Source of the DNA: Lachnospiraceae bacterium
Lineage (GTDB): Bacteria; Bacillota; Clostridia; Lachnospirales; Lachnospiraceae
Length of the DNA stretch: 37,334 nucleotides
Reading direction: 5' to 3'
Assembly (NCBI GenBank): GCA_024683155.1
Contig: JAIKYN010000314.1
Coordinates: 1 to 37,334, forward strand
Of this stretch, positions 17,892 through 27,864 are shown one piece after another. Position 1 is the first letter of the stretch. Each line of letters begins with the position of its first letter. The position numbers were made by a program, and so were the translations under genes. The notes beneath the pieces were generated by a model. That model searched no databases, had not been told where the DNA came from, and worked only from the letters and a program-made list of their open reading frames with translations.

Positions 17892-17918
17892 ATATCGGAC
17901 AGAGCAGGTATTTTATTA
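17892..17918 (-). promoter_or_regulatory. Putative sigma-28/SigD-type promoter
   Basis: Minus-strand TAAT (17918-17915) - 15 bp - TCCGATAT (17899-17892). Confidence 0.5.
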
Positions 17919-17975
17919 ATATGTCACCTTCCACAATTTTGTTAGAAAACCGGCTTGCTTTACGCCGGATCCGAC

Positions 17976-20297
17976 TTACTTCACACAATTGTAGTTGATC
18001 AGACAACCATCCAGAATGATCTGACGCTCTTCATCCGTAAGATCACCAAGCGTTACCGTAAATTCTCTCAAAGATCCTGCAGCGGCATCCACGGTATACC
18101 CTTTGATCTCTGCCGCCTTCTCTTCCACTGCCTTGCGGATTCCGGGGAAGAACAGATAATCCAGGTTCTTAAAAGGTAATTCTCCTTCCGGGATCAGGAA
18201 CGGCAACATACCCCAGTTGATCAGATTGGAACGATACCGCTTAGTCGCATATTCATTGGCAATATTTGCCCAGCCACCCAGAACCTTCTGGCAGCTTGCA
18301 GCCTGCTCTCTGGCAGAACCGTCACCGGGCTTTACAGCGAAAATAGTAGAACCAAATCCCGTATTATCCTTATCGGTATCAGGGAACTGTCCTTTGATGG
18401 CATTCATTACATCGTGAATGTCTTCTCTTACCTTGCAGGGATGTTCTCCTGCTTCTCTTGCCTTCTCCAGTGCCTGAATGGCTTTGGCTCTTCCAACATA
18501 CTCGGGATCTTTCCGAGATAAGGTAAACTCTGCCAGTCCCAGAGGATTGGAACGATAAGAAGAAGTCTCACCGGAAGGGATCAGTTCATCCGTGGTGGTT
18601 ACGGGATCATGGATCTCGGAAACTACCTGTAACAGCAGATTGTCTGTAAGCGCCACCATCTTGGGCCAATCTTTGATGTTAGGACCAAAGTGGATCTCTA
18701 CGGAAGGATCTGCCACACCCTTGGAATCAAATACACGGTTAGCATAAATCTTGGAATCAAAATGATACGGGTATGCATGATACTCACCGTCAAATTCGGT
18801 TGCAGGCGTAAGGATACCCTTATTTGCTGCCGTAGCAGCAATACTTCTTGCATCCATCAGTGCTACGGAAGCCACCTGACCATTCTGCACCTTTGATCCT
18901 TCCCGGTTGGGGAAGTTGCGGGTAGAGTGACGGATACTGAATGCGTTATTTGCAGGTGTATCGCCGGCACCAAAACAAGGTCCGCAGAATGCAGTCTTTA
19001 ATACTGCACCGGTTTCCATAATGGTCGCTGCTGCTCCGTTACGGACCAGTTCCATATAGATCGGCATGGATGCAGGATATACGCTTAAGGTAAATGCATC
19101 ATTTCCAATAAAGCGTCCGTTCAAAATATCCGCAGCTGCGCAGATATTCTCAAATCCACCGCCGGCACAGCCTGCGATCACGCCCTGATCTACCATCAGC
19201 TTTCCATCCTTGATCTTATCTCTCAGATGGTATTCCACTGCGTCTCCAAAGGATACCTTGGCGCGCTCCTCGGTTTCATGAAGGATGTCTTCCAGATTCG
19301 CATTTACCTCTTCAATGGTATATGCATTGCTGGGATGGAACGGCATGGCGATCATGGGACGGATCTTGCTCAGATCCACAACTACTGCACCGTCATAATA
19401 CGCCACTTTGCCGGGATGAAGCTCCTTAAAATCTTCGCTTCTTCCGTGGATATCGTAGAAGTTCTTCACTTCATCATCTGTTTCCCAGATGGAGGAGAGA
19501 CAGGTGGTCTCTGTGGTCATTACGTCAATCCCGATACGGAAATCTGCAGACAGATTCTTAATACCGGGGCCAACGAATTCCATTACTTTATTCTTAACAA
19601 AGCCTTGTTTAAATACTGCTCCGATGATGGCTATCGCCACATCCTGCGGTCCTACACCGCGTACCGGCTCCCCTTCCAGATAAATGGCAACCACACCGGG
19701 CATTTTTACATCATAAGTCTGCCCCAACAGCTGTTTTACCAGCTCCGGTCCACCCTCTCCGATGGCCATGGTACCCAATGCGCCATAACGGGTATGGGAA
19801 TCGGAACCCAGGATCATTCCACCACCGGTTGCCAGCATCTCTCTTGCAAACTGGTGAATGACTGCCTGATGAGGGGGTACATACACTCCGCCGTACTTCT
19901 TGGCGCAGGTCAGTCCGAATAAATGATCGTCTTCATTAATAGTTCCGCCTACTGCACAAAGTGAATTGTGGCAGTTGGTCAGCACGTAAGGCATGGGGAA
20001 TCTGGTAAGCCCGGATGCTCTTGCCGTCTGAATGATACCTACAAAAGTAATATCATGAGAGGTCAGTTTGTCAAAACGGATCCGTAACGCATCCTGGGAA
20101 TCACTGGTGTTGTGTGCCTGCATGATCCCATATGCCATGGTCTGTTTTTTTGCTCCCGCGGGGGTAAGATCCGCTCCGGAAAGCCCCTGCTTTCCTGCCT
20201 CGTGTGCCAGCTTATCGCCTTCCTCTTCCCGGATCAGGCAACTGCCTTCCGGTCCATTGACAAGGTAACAACCTGCATCGATCAGTTCCACTGCCAT
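17976..20297 (-). CDS. Aconitase-superfamily hydratase (YbhJ-like), substrate uncertain
   Basis: 773 aa; [55 protein letters not shown]; resembles YbhJ-type hydratases more than canonical AcnA/AcnB. Confidence 0.85.
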   Translation of the reverse strand: MAVELIDAGCYLVNGPEGSCLIREEEGDKLAHEAGKQGLSGADLTPAGAKKQTMAYGIMQAHNTSDSQDALRIRFDKLTSHDITFVGIIQTARASGLTRFPMPYVLTNCHNSLCAVGGTINEDDHLFGLTCAKKYGGVYVPPHQAVIHQFAREMLATGGGMILGSDSHTRYGALGTMAIGEGGPELVKQLLGQTYDVKMPGVVAIYLEGEPVRGVGPQDVAIAIIGAVFKQGFVKNKVMEFVGPGIKNLSADFRIGIDVMTTETTCLSSIWETDDEVKNFYDIHGRSEDFKELHPGKVAYYDGAVVVDLSKIRPMIAMPFHPSNAYTIEEVNANLEDILHETEERAKVSFGDAVEYHLRDKIKDGKLMVDQGVIAGCAGGGFENICAAADILNGRFIGNDAFTLSVYPASMPIYMELVRNGAAATIMETGAVLKTAFCGPCFGAGDTPANNAFSIRHSTRNFPNREGSKVQNGQVASVALMDARSIAATAANKGILTPATEFDGEYHAYPYHFDSKIYANRVFDSKGVADPSVEIHFGPNIKDWPKMVALTDNLLLQVVSEIHDPVTTTDELIPSGETSSYRSNPLGLAEFTLSRKDPEYVGRAKAIQALEKAREAGEHPCKVREDIHDVMNAIKGQFPDTDKDNTGFGSTIFAVKPGDGSAREQAASCQKVLGGWANIANEYATKRYRSNLINWGMLPFLIPEGELPFKNLDYLFFPGIRKAVEEKAAEIKGYTVDAAAGSLREFTVTLGDLTDEERQIILDGCLINYNCVK

Positions 20298-20312
20298 AAT
20301 TACTCCTCCTGA

Positions 20313-21662
20313 CTATATCTGATAAATTGCAAACCGCTCGCGGTCTTCCTTGCGACAGCTTGCTACAACATGAACGCCTTCCGGCAAATATTCCATAAGG
20401 GTTACATTTGCGTTATCCTTCAGATAGGATACCACATTCCCTGCAGAATAGGGAATCATCAAATCCGCTTCCGCGTATCTTTCTGCCAAAACCTCATCGA
20501 TGGCTTCCAGCAGGATGTCCATTCCCTGTTTCTCTTCCGCGGAAATAAATACTCCCTGGTGGGTCTTTCCGTAAACAGCTCCCGGCATGACCTGTTCTTC
20601 CCGCAGCTGCAGGCTTCGCAGATCCGCCTTGTTAAACACCTGGATACGGGGGACTTCATCCGCCTTCAGATCCCGAAGGGTCTTCTCCGTCACCAGTTTC
20701 TGCTCCCTCCACATGGGATCGGAGCAATCCATAACATGAAGGATCACATCCGCTTCTGCTGCTTCTTCCAGTGTGGATTTAAAAGCTTCCACCAAATGGT
20801 GGGGCAGTTTATTAACAAACCCAACCGTATCGGATAACAGGAAGGGATGATGTCCCTCCGGAGCGATACGGCGAACGGTGGTATCCAAGGTGGCAAACAG
20901 CATATCCTTGACCATAACCTGCTTTTGCTTTAGTGTTTCCGGATCCCCTTTATCTTCCCCATACAATTCCAGCATGGCATTCATAAGTGTGGACTTACCG
21001 GCATTGGTATAACCCACCATGGCAACCCGGGGGATGTTTCCGTCGGCCCGTTTCTTTCTCTGCGTCCGGCGTTCCTGCTCTACTTCCTTCAGTTCTCTGT
21101 GCAGGGCATGAAGGCGTTGTTCCAACCTTCTCCGATCCAGCTCCAGCTGTTTCTCACCTTCTCCCTTACTGCTCATGGAACCGCTGGCACCACCCTGACG
21201 GGTCAGTGCATCGTGAAGTCCCACCAGTCTGGGCAGCATATATTGCAGCTGTGCAGCCTCCACCTGAAGACGTGCTTCGCGGCTTTTGGCTCTGGCCGCA
21301 AAGATCTGAAGGATCAACGTGCTTCGATCCATGACCGGAAGATGAAGTTCCCGCTGCAGATTACGTAGTTGTGCCGGAGATAAGGATTCGTCAAAGATGA
21401 CCAGCTGTGCCTTTAAAAAAGCGGCTTCTTCCGCAATCTCTCCTACTTTACCGGGTCCGATATAAAATGCGGTGTTGGGCCGATCCATATTCTGAATGGC
21501 ACTGCCCACCACTTCCATATCACAAGCCTGGGCCAGGCGAGCAAGCTCTTCCATGGAGGAAGAGATATCCCTAAACGCAGGTGACGGCCCGTCCACGGAA
21601 AGATCCGCGGATGAGCCGTTGTTATACATAATATTTGCGCCTACTAAATATACTTTTTCCAT
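20313..21662 (-). CDS. hflX: Ribosome-associated GTPase HflX
   Basis: HflX N-terminal domain (YIGPGKVGEIAE...LIFDESLSPAQLRNLQRE) and G domain (VGYTNAGKSTLMNA, LSDTVGFVNKLPHHLVEAFKSTLEEA). Confidence 0.96.
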   Translation of the reverse strand: MEKVYLVGANIMYNNGSSADLSVDGPSPAFRDISSSMEELARLAQACDMEVVGSAIQNMDRPNTAFYIGPGKVGEIAEEAAFLKAQLVIFDESLSPAQLRNLQRELHLPVMDRSTLILQIFAARAKSREARLQVEAAQLQYMLPRLVGLHDALTRQGGASGSMSSKGEGEKQLELDRRRLEQRLHALHRELKEVEQERRTQRKKRADGNIPRVAMVGYTNAGKSTLMNAMLELYGEDKGDPETLKQKQVMVKDMLFATLDTTVRRIAPEGHHPFLLSDTVGFVNKLPHHLVEAFKSTLEEAAEADVILHVMDCSDPMWREQKLVTEKTLRDLKADEVPRIQVFNKADLRSLQLREEQVMPGAVYGKTHQGVFISAEEKQGMDILLEAIDEVLAERYAEADLMIPYSAGNVVSYLKDNANVTLMEYLPEGVHVVASCRKEDRERFAIYQI

Positions 21663-21667
21663 AAACC

Positions 21668-24151
21668 TCAGCGTGTTACTTTATCCAGATGCCAGATATC
21701 ATCTACATATTCCTGAATGGTACGATCTGCAGAGAACTTACCGCTGGATGCCACATTTAAGATGGCACTCTTTGCCCAGCTGCCGGAATCTCTGTAATAA
21801 TCCTCTACCTTCTGCTGTGCCTCGGCATAGGATCGGAAATCCTTCAGGATGAAATAGGTGTCTGCTCTGGAAGTAGACAATGTATTCAGCAGCGAATTAT
21901 ACAACGGACGGAACAGTTCCGGATTATCCTGGGAATACGTTCCGTTGATGAGCTGCATCAGTACCCGACGTACATCGGGATCGTTGTTAAAGATCTGATT
22001 GGGATCGTAGCCGCCGTAATTCTCAAACTGGATGACTTCATCTGCAGAAAGGCCGAAGATAAATGCGTTTTCAGCACCCACTTCCTCCACGATCTCTACA
22101 TTTGCGCCATCCATGGTACCCAGTGTAAGAGCACCGTTGAGCATAAACTTCATATTACCGGTACCGGAAGCTTCCTTGCTGGCCGTTGAGATCTGTTCGG
22201 ATACATCCGATGCCGCAAAGATGATCTCTGCATTGGATACCCGGTAATCTTCAATAAATACCACTTTGATCCGATTTCTGACATCTGCGTCATTATTTAC
22301 CACATCTGCCACGGAATTGATCAGTTTAATGGTCAGCTTGGCATTCTGATAACCTGCTGCCGCTTTGGCACCGAAGATAAAGGTCCGGGGGATCATATCA
22401 ATATCCGGGTTGTCCTTGATCTTGTTATATAAGTACATAACATGCAGGATATTCAGAAGCTGTCTCTTATATTCATGGAGTCTCTTTACCTGTACATCGA
22501 AAATGGATCTGGGATCCACGGTGATGCCGTTGTGCTCCTGTATGTATCTGGCCAGACGAACTTTATTCTGGTATTTGATATTCATAAACTCTGCCTGCGC
22601 CTTGGGATCATCGGCATACACCTTCAGTCCCGAAAGCCTGGACAGATCTGTGATCCATTCACTGCCTACATGAGCGGTCACCCACTGTGCCAGCAGCGGA
22701 TTGGCATGTAACAGGAAACGTCGTTGGGTGATACCGTTGGTCTTGTTATTGAACTTCTCCGGCATCATCTCATAGAAATCCTTCAGTTCCTGCTTCTTCA
22801 GGATCTCAGTATGCAATCTTGCCACACCGTTGACGGAATAACCGGATACAATGGCCAGATGCGCCATCTTAACCTGTCCGTCATAGATCACTGCCATCTT
22901 GCGGATCTTCTCCTGAACATCCACGCCGGTTCCATCATAGGTCTTCTTAATGTCCTCAATGAAACGACGGTTGATCTCTTCAATGATCTGATATACACGG
23001 GGAAGTAATCTGGAGAACAGCTCGATGGGCCATTTCTCAAGGGCTTCCGACATGATGGTATGGTTGGTATAAGCACAGGTCTTCGTAGTGATGCTCCATG
23101 CTTCGTCCCAGGGCAGACCATAGTCATCCATCAGAACACGCATCAGTTCCGCAATGGCTACCGTAGGGTGGGTATCATTTAACTGGAAGGTTACTTTCTT
23201 GTAGAAGTCATGGATATCGTCGTGAGATCTCATGAACTTATCCACCGCCTCCTGTACAGAGGCGGAAATAAAGAAGTACTGCTGCTTTAAGCGCAGCTCC
23301 TTGCCGGCATAATGATTATCATTGGGATAGAGGACTTCCACAATATTGCGGGCCAGGTTTTCCTGTTCCACAGCCTTGCGGTAATCTCCCTTATCAAAGG
23401 AATCCAGCTGGAAGCATTGTACCGGCTCCGCATCCCAGATCCGCAGTGTATTCACGATCCCGTTTCCATAACCTACAATGGGCAGGTCATAGGGGATCGC
23501 CTTCACCGACTGATAATCTTCCTGGGTAAAGATACCCTTTCCGTTCTCGTCGGTATGATAGTTGACGTAACCGCCAAACTTAACGATCTTGGTATATTCC
23601 GGACGTCTCAGTTCAAAAGGATTGCCATCGGCAAGCCAGTCATCGGGTACTTCCCTTTGATAACCGTCCTGGATCTGCTGCTTGAACATACCGTAGCGAT
23701 ATCGGATACCACAGCCGTATGCCGCATACCCCAAAGTGGAAAGGGAATCCAAAAAGCAGGCTGCCAGTCTTCCCAGACCACCGTTTCCAAGAGCCGCATC
23801 CGGCTCCTGATCTTCGATCACATTCAGGTCCAGCCCCATCTCATTCAGCGCGGCTCTGACTTCCTTATCGGCTCCCATGTTGATCACGATATTACCCAGA
23901 GCTCTTCCCATCAAGAACTCCATGGACATGTAGTAAACGATCTTGGGATCCTTCTTGTCATAAGCCTTCTGGGTCTCCATCCAATCGTCTACCACCTGAT
24001 CCTTAAGGGCATAAGCAACCGCCGTAAAGATCTGACGATCGGTTGCTTCCTCCATGGTCTTACGATAAAGAGTACGCACATTATACTGCACGCTTCTCTT
24101 AAATAATTCCTTATCAAACTTCGGTTTTGATGTTTTTTTCAGCACTCCCAT
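21668..24151 (-). CDS. glgP: Glycogen/starch/alpha-glucan phosphorylase
   Basis: YYMSMEFLMGRALGN, QLNDTHPTVAIAELMRVL, PLP-site EASGTGNMKFMLNGALTLGTMDGANVEI. Confidence 0.97.
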   Translation of the reverse strand: MGVLKKTSKPKFDKELFKRSVQYNVRTLYRKTMEEATDRQIFTAVAYALKDQVVDDWMETQKAYDKKDPKIVYYMSMEFLMGRALGNIVINMGADKEVRAALNEMGLDLNVIEDQEPDAALGNGGLGRLAACFLDSLSTLGYAAYGCGIRYRYGMFKQQIQDGYQREVPDDWLADGNPFELRRPEYTKIVKFGGYVNYHTDENGKGIFTQEDYQSVKAIPYDLPIVGYGNGIVNTLRIWDAEPVQCFQLDSFDKGDYRKAVEQENLARNIVEVLYPNDNHYAGKELRLKQQYFFISASVQEAVDKFMRSHDDIHDFYKKVTFQLNDTHPTVAIAELMRVLMDDYGLPWDEAWSITTKTCAYTNHTIMSEALEKWPIELFSRLLPRVYQIIEEINRRFIEDIKKTYDGTGVDVQEKIRKMAVIYDGQVKMAHLAIVSGYSVNGVARLHTEILKKQELKDFYEMMPEKFNNKTNGITQRRFLLHANPLLAQWVTAHVGSEWITDLSRLSGLKVYADDPKAQAEFMNIKYQNKVRLARYIQEHNGITVDPRSIFDVQVKRLHEYKRQLLNILHVMYLYNKIKDNPDIDMIPRTFIFGAKAAAGYQNAKLTIKLINSVADVVNNDADVRNRIKVVFIEDYRVSNAEIIFAASDVSEQISTASKEASGTGNMKFMLNGALTLGTMDGANVEIVEEVGAENAFIFGLSADEVIQFENYGGYDPNQIFNNDPDVRRVLMQLINGTYSQDNPELFRPLYNSLLNTLSTSRADTYFILKDFRSYAEAQQKVEDYYRDSGSWAKSAILNVASSGKFSADRTIQEYVDDIWHLDKVTR

Positions 24152-24169
24152 ACACTCCTTATTCCCGCT

Positions 24170-27100
24170 CTAGATGCGTTCTACGGAAATGTTGCAATCT
24201 TCCCCGTTGATGTTCCAGGACTTGGTCACACCAAAACTGCCCTCCGTAACGATCTCTTCAGCAAGCACCTTGTCTGCAATAGCGGTCTTGTTCTTATTTA
24301 CAACCTCAGCCAGTTTCTCATTTCCGGAAACAGCTACACGGATGCGGTCCATTACTTCAAAATCCGCTTCCTTACGCATGGTCTGGATCTTGGAGATGAT
24401 CTCTGCCGCATATCCTTCCTCAATGAGCTCCTCGGTGAGATTCGTGTCTATTACTACTGTAACATAATTGTCAGCCTGTGTCTCGTAGCCTTCTTTCTGG
24501 GTCATATCGATCAGAAGGTCTTCTTCCAGAAGAGAAACTTCTCCTCCCTCCAAAGCCAGTTTCAGCACACCGTTTCCGCGAAGCTCATCCATGGCTGCAT
24601 TGCCGTCCAGCTCGCTTAATGCCTTCTGGATCTGGCCCAGCTGCTTGCCATACTTCGGTCCTACGGTACGAAGCTGCGGCTTGAAGGTATAGGTGGTAAA
24701 ATCTCTTACATCTTCGGTGAAGATCACCTGCTTTACGTTCAGTTCTTCTCTTACGATCTCCTGGGAAAGGTCGCCCAGCGTATGATCTGCCTTTACATAC
24801 ATGGTAGCGATAGGCTGACGGTTCTTGATATTGGATGCGTTTCTGGCAGCACGGCCCATAACAACGATCTTCAGGACTTCATCCATATCTGCTTCCAGCG
24901 TAGTATCGATGAGAGATTCATCTGCTACGGGATAGTCACACAGATGAATGCTTTCCGGTGCATTCTGATTGATGCTGCGTACCAGGTTCTGATACATTTC
25001 TTCGGTCATGAAAGGTACCATGGGCGCAGAGAGCTTACACAAGGTCACCAGCGCGGTGTACAGTGTCATGTAAGCATTGATCTTATCCTGCTCCATGCCC
25101 TTTGCCCAGAAACGTTCTCTGCTGCGGCGTACGTACCAGTTACTCATTTCGTCTACAAAATCATCCAGTGCATGTGCTGCTTCCGTGATCTTATAATCAT
25201 TTAAATCTGCATCCACTTCCTTCACTACGGTGTTCAGGCGGGATAACAGCCACTTATCCATAACCGTAAGGCTTCCGGGATCCAGGGTATATCCGGACGG
25301 ATCAAAGGAATCGATATTGGCATACAGGATATAGAATGCATAGGTATTCCAGAACGTTCCCATGAACTTACGCTGGCCTTCCTGTACAGCCTTTCCGTGG
25401 AATCGCTTGGGCAGCCAGGGAGAAGAATTGATGTAGAAATACCAGCGGATGGCATCTGCACCGTAGGTCTCCAGGGCATCGAAGGGATCCACTGCATTTC
25501 CCTTGGACTTACTCATCTTCTGGCCGTTCTCATCCATGACCAGACCCATTACGATAACATTCTCATAAGGCGCCTTGTTGAACAGGATGGTTGACTCTGC
25601 CAGCAGAGAATAGAACCAGCCTCTGGTCTGATCCACTGCTTCGGAGATGAACTTTGCAGGGAACTGCTGCTCAAACAGCTCCTTATTCTCAAACGGATAA
25701 TGATGCTGTGCATAAGGCATGGCACCGGAATCGAACCAGCAATCGATCACTTCCGGAACACGACGCATGGTCTTACCGCACTTAGGGCAGGTAATGGTCA
25801 CTTCATCAATGTAAGGACGGTGAAGTTCTACCTTGGCAGCATCGGGATTACCGGATAATTCTGCCAGTTCCTGACGGCTTCCTACGGAAAGACGCTCGCC
25901 GCAGTCCTCGCATTCCCAGATATTTAAAGGAGTTCCCCAGTAACGGTTACGGGAAATACCCCAATCCTGAATATTCTCCAGCCAGTCACCGAAACGGCCC
26001 TTACCGATGGACTCGGGGATCCAGTTAATGGTGTTGTTATTACGGATCAGATCATCCTTTACGGCAGTCATCTTGATGAACCAGCTCTCACGCGCATAGT
26101 AGATCAGAGGGGTGGAGCATCTCCAGCAGTGAGGATAATCATGTTCAAAATTGGGTGCTGCAAACAAGAGCTTACGCTCATCCAGATCCTTCAGCACCTC
26201 AGGATCTGCTTCCTTAACGAATTTTCCTGCAAAAGGAGTATCTTCGGTCATGTTACCCTTGGCATCTACAAACTGCAGGAAGGGTAAGTCATAATTCCGA
26301 CCGATACGGGAGTCATCCTCACCGAAAGCAGGTGCGATATGGACGATACCGGTACCGTCTGTCATGGTTACATAATTATCTACCGTTACGAAATGTGCGG
26401 CTTTGTGCTGCTTATCGGCAGTCTTTGCAGCGCACTCATATAAAGGCTCATACTCCCGCTTCTCCAGATCGGTTCCCTTATAGGTCTCCAGAACTTCATA
26501 CGCGGGCTTGCCGTCTTCTGCCAGCTTGCCAAGTACAGTATCCAGCAGGGCCTGCGCCATATAATAGGTATAGCCGTCTGCAGCCTTAACCTTTACATAA
26601 ATCTCATCCGGATTTACGCAAAGTGCGGTATTACTGGGCAGTGTCCAGGGGGTTGTGGTCCATGCAAGGAAATATGCATCCTCTCCCTTGGCCTTAAAGC
26701 GAACAATGGCAGAACGCTCCTTAACAGTCTTATAACCCTGTGCTACCTCGTGAGAAGAAAGAGGAGTTCCGCAACGAGGGCAATAAGGAACTACCTTAAA
26801 GCCCTTATATAACAGGCCCTTGTCCCAGATCTCTTTTAACGCCCACCACTCGGACTCGATAAAATCATCGTCATAGGTAACATAGGGGTTATCCATGTCG
26901 GCCCAGAAACCGACGGTATCGGAGAACTGCTCCCACATTCCCTTATATTTCCATACAGATTCCTTACATTTCTCAATGAAAGGCTCCATGCCGTATTTTT
27001 CGATCTGATCCTTACCGTCCAGACCCAGAAGCTTTTCTACTTCCAGCTCAACGGGAAGACCATGGGTATCCCATCCGGCTTTACGGGGAACCATATATCC

Positions 27101-27334
27101 TTTCATGGCGCGATAACGGGGGATCATATCCTTAATGACACGGGTCTCCACATGTCCGATATGAGGCTTTCCGTTTGCAGTCGGAGGTCCGTCATAGAAT
27201 GTGTAGGTCTCTCCTTCTTTTCTGCTGTCGATACTCTTCTGGAAAATATCATGCTCTTTCCAGAATGCGCAGGTCTGCTTCTCACGATCTACGAAATTCA
27301 GATCACTGTCTACTTTTTGATAAATAGTTGCCAT
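24170..27334 (-). CDS. ileS: Isoleucyl-tRNA synthetase
   Basis: DGPPTANGKPHIGHVETRVIKD (HIGH), KMSKSKGNAVDPFD (KMSKS); start at MATIYQKVDSDLNF. Confidence 0.98.
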   Translation of the reverse strand: MATIYQKVDSDLNFVDREKQTCAFWKEHDIFQKSIDSRKEGETYTFYDGPPTANGKPHIGHVETRVIKDMIPRYRAMKGYMVPRKAGWDTHGLPVELEVEKLLGLDGKDQIEKYGMEPFIEKCKESVWKYKGMWEQFSDTVGFWADMDNPYVTYDDDFIESEWWALKEIWDKGLLYKGFKVVPYCPRCGTPLSSHEVAQGYKTVKERSAIVRFKAKGEDAYFLAWTTTPWTLPSNTALCVNPDEIYVKVKAADGYTYYMAQALLDTVLGKLAEDGKPAYEVLETYKGTDLEKREYEPLYECAAKTADKQHKAAHFVTVDNYVTMTDGTGIVHIAPAFGEDDSRIGRNYDLPFLQFVDAKGNMTEDTPFAGKFVKEADPEVLKDLDERKLLFAAPNFEHDYPHCWRCSTPLIYYARESWFIKMTAVKDDLIRNNNTINWIPESIGKGRFGDWLENIQDWGISRNRYWGTPLNIWECEDCGERLSVGSRQELAELSGNPDAAKVELHRPYIDEVTITCPKCGKTMRRVPEVIDCWFDSGAMPYAQHHYPFENKELFEQQFPAKFISEAVDQTRGWFYSLLAESTILFNKAPYENVIVMGLVMDENGQKMSKSKGNAVDPFDALETYGADAIRWYFYINSSPWLPKRFHGKAVQEGQRKFMGTFWNTYAFYILYANIDSFDPSGYTLDPGSLTVMDKWLLSRLNTVVKEVDADLNDYKITEAAHALDDFVDEMSNWYVRRSRERFWAKGMEQDKINAYMTLYTALVTLCKLSAPMVPFMTEEMYQNLVRSINQNAPESIHLCDYPVADESLIDTTLEADMDEVLKIVVMGRAARNASNIKNRQPIATMYVKADHTLGDLSQEIVREELNVKQVIFTEDVRDFTTYTFKPQLRTVGPKYGKQLGQIQKALSELDGNAAMDELRGNGVLKLALEGGEVSLLEEDLLIDMTQKEGYETQADNYVTVVIDTNLTEELIEEGYAAEIISKIQTMRKEADFEVMDRIRVAVSGNEKLAEVVNKNKTAIADKVLAEEIVTEGSFGVTKSWNINGEDCNISVERI

Positions 27335-27357
27335 GTTCTTCTCCTTAAAAATTGGGT

Positions 27358-27600
27358 AAAAAAAACCTCGTCCAGTAATAGGACGAGGTAAAGTCACCTT
27401 GTTTCACCACCTGTTACTCCCTACTTGCTTATGAACGGATCTCAGCGTCATAGGTCCGCCCGTAACGAGGGCGCATCGTCAGGATCTACTGTAAGTTTCA
27501 ACCCTGCTGCTCGGGAGTGATCTTCCCTGATCCGCTTTCCACACCGGTTCTCACCCTTCCGGTTCTCTGTAAGGAGCTTCTGATCAGCTACTGTCTCCGT
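27358..27600 (-). ncRNA. T-box leader upstream of ileS, putative Ile specifier
   Basis: Minus strand: T-box-like AACAGGTGGTGAAACAAGG (27415-27397), terminator CCTCGTCC...GGACGAGGTTTTTTT (27388-27358), upstream stem I with candidate ATC specifier in GGAAGATCACTC (27521-27519). Confidence 0.87.
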
Positions 27601-27620
27601 CTTAGCATTTAACTGTGGAC

Positions 27621-27650
27621 ATTATATAGCCTTCCATTTTTATCTGTCAA
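27621..27650 (-). promoter_or_regulatory. Sigma-A promoter of the ileS T-box transcript
   Basis: Minus-strand TTGACA (27650-27645) - 18 bp - TATAAT (27626-27621). Confidence 0.8.
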
Positions 27651-27763
27651 GGATTTGTCGGCTTTTCTTCCTTAATAATGCAAACATAAGATCTTTTTAT
27701 CTCCCCTGCTCTCTCCCCGCTGTTCATCCTCTGACAAGACAGTTGTAAATACTTTTTAGGCGC

Positions 27764-27784
27764 AGACCTTGCTTTATAAGGTCT
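27764..27784. promoter_or_regulatory. Perfect inverted repeat in the pncB upstream region; candidate operator or leader hairpin
   Basis: AGACCTT-gctttat-AAGGTCT. Confidence 0.35.
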
Positions 27785-27864
27785 TTGTGGTATATCATGT
27801 TTTCAATCGTTGCAATGGCAACCTATTTTATGGCGTGGTCTTACCACACAGAAAGAGAGTACAA

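Noticed and set aside
19227-19922. 231-aa + strand ORF within the aconitase-family gene
   Set aside because: Antisense shadow ORF without SD or domain support.
23312-24106. 264-aa + strand ORF within glgP
   Set aside because: Antisense to a clear glycogen phosphorylase; no recognisable domain.
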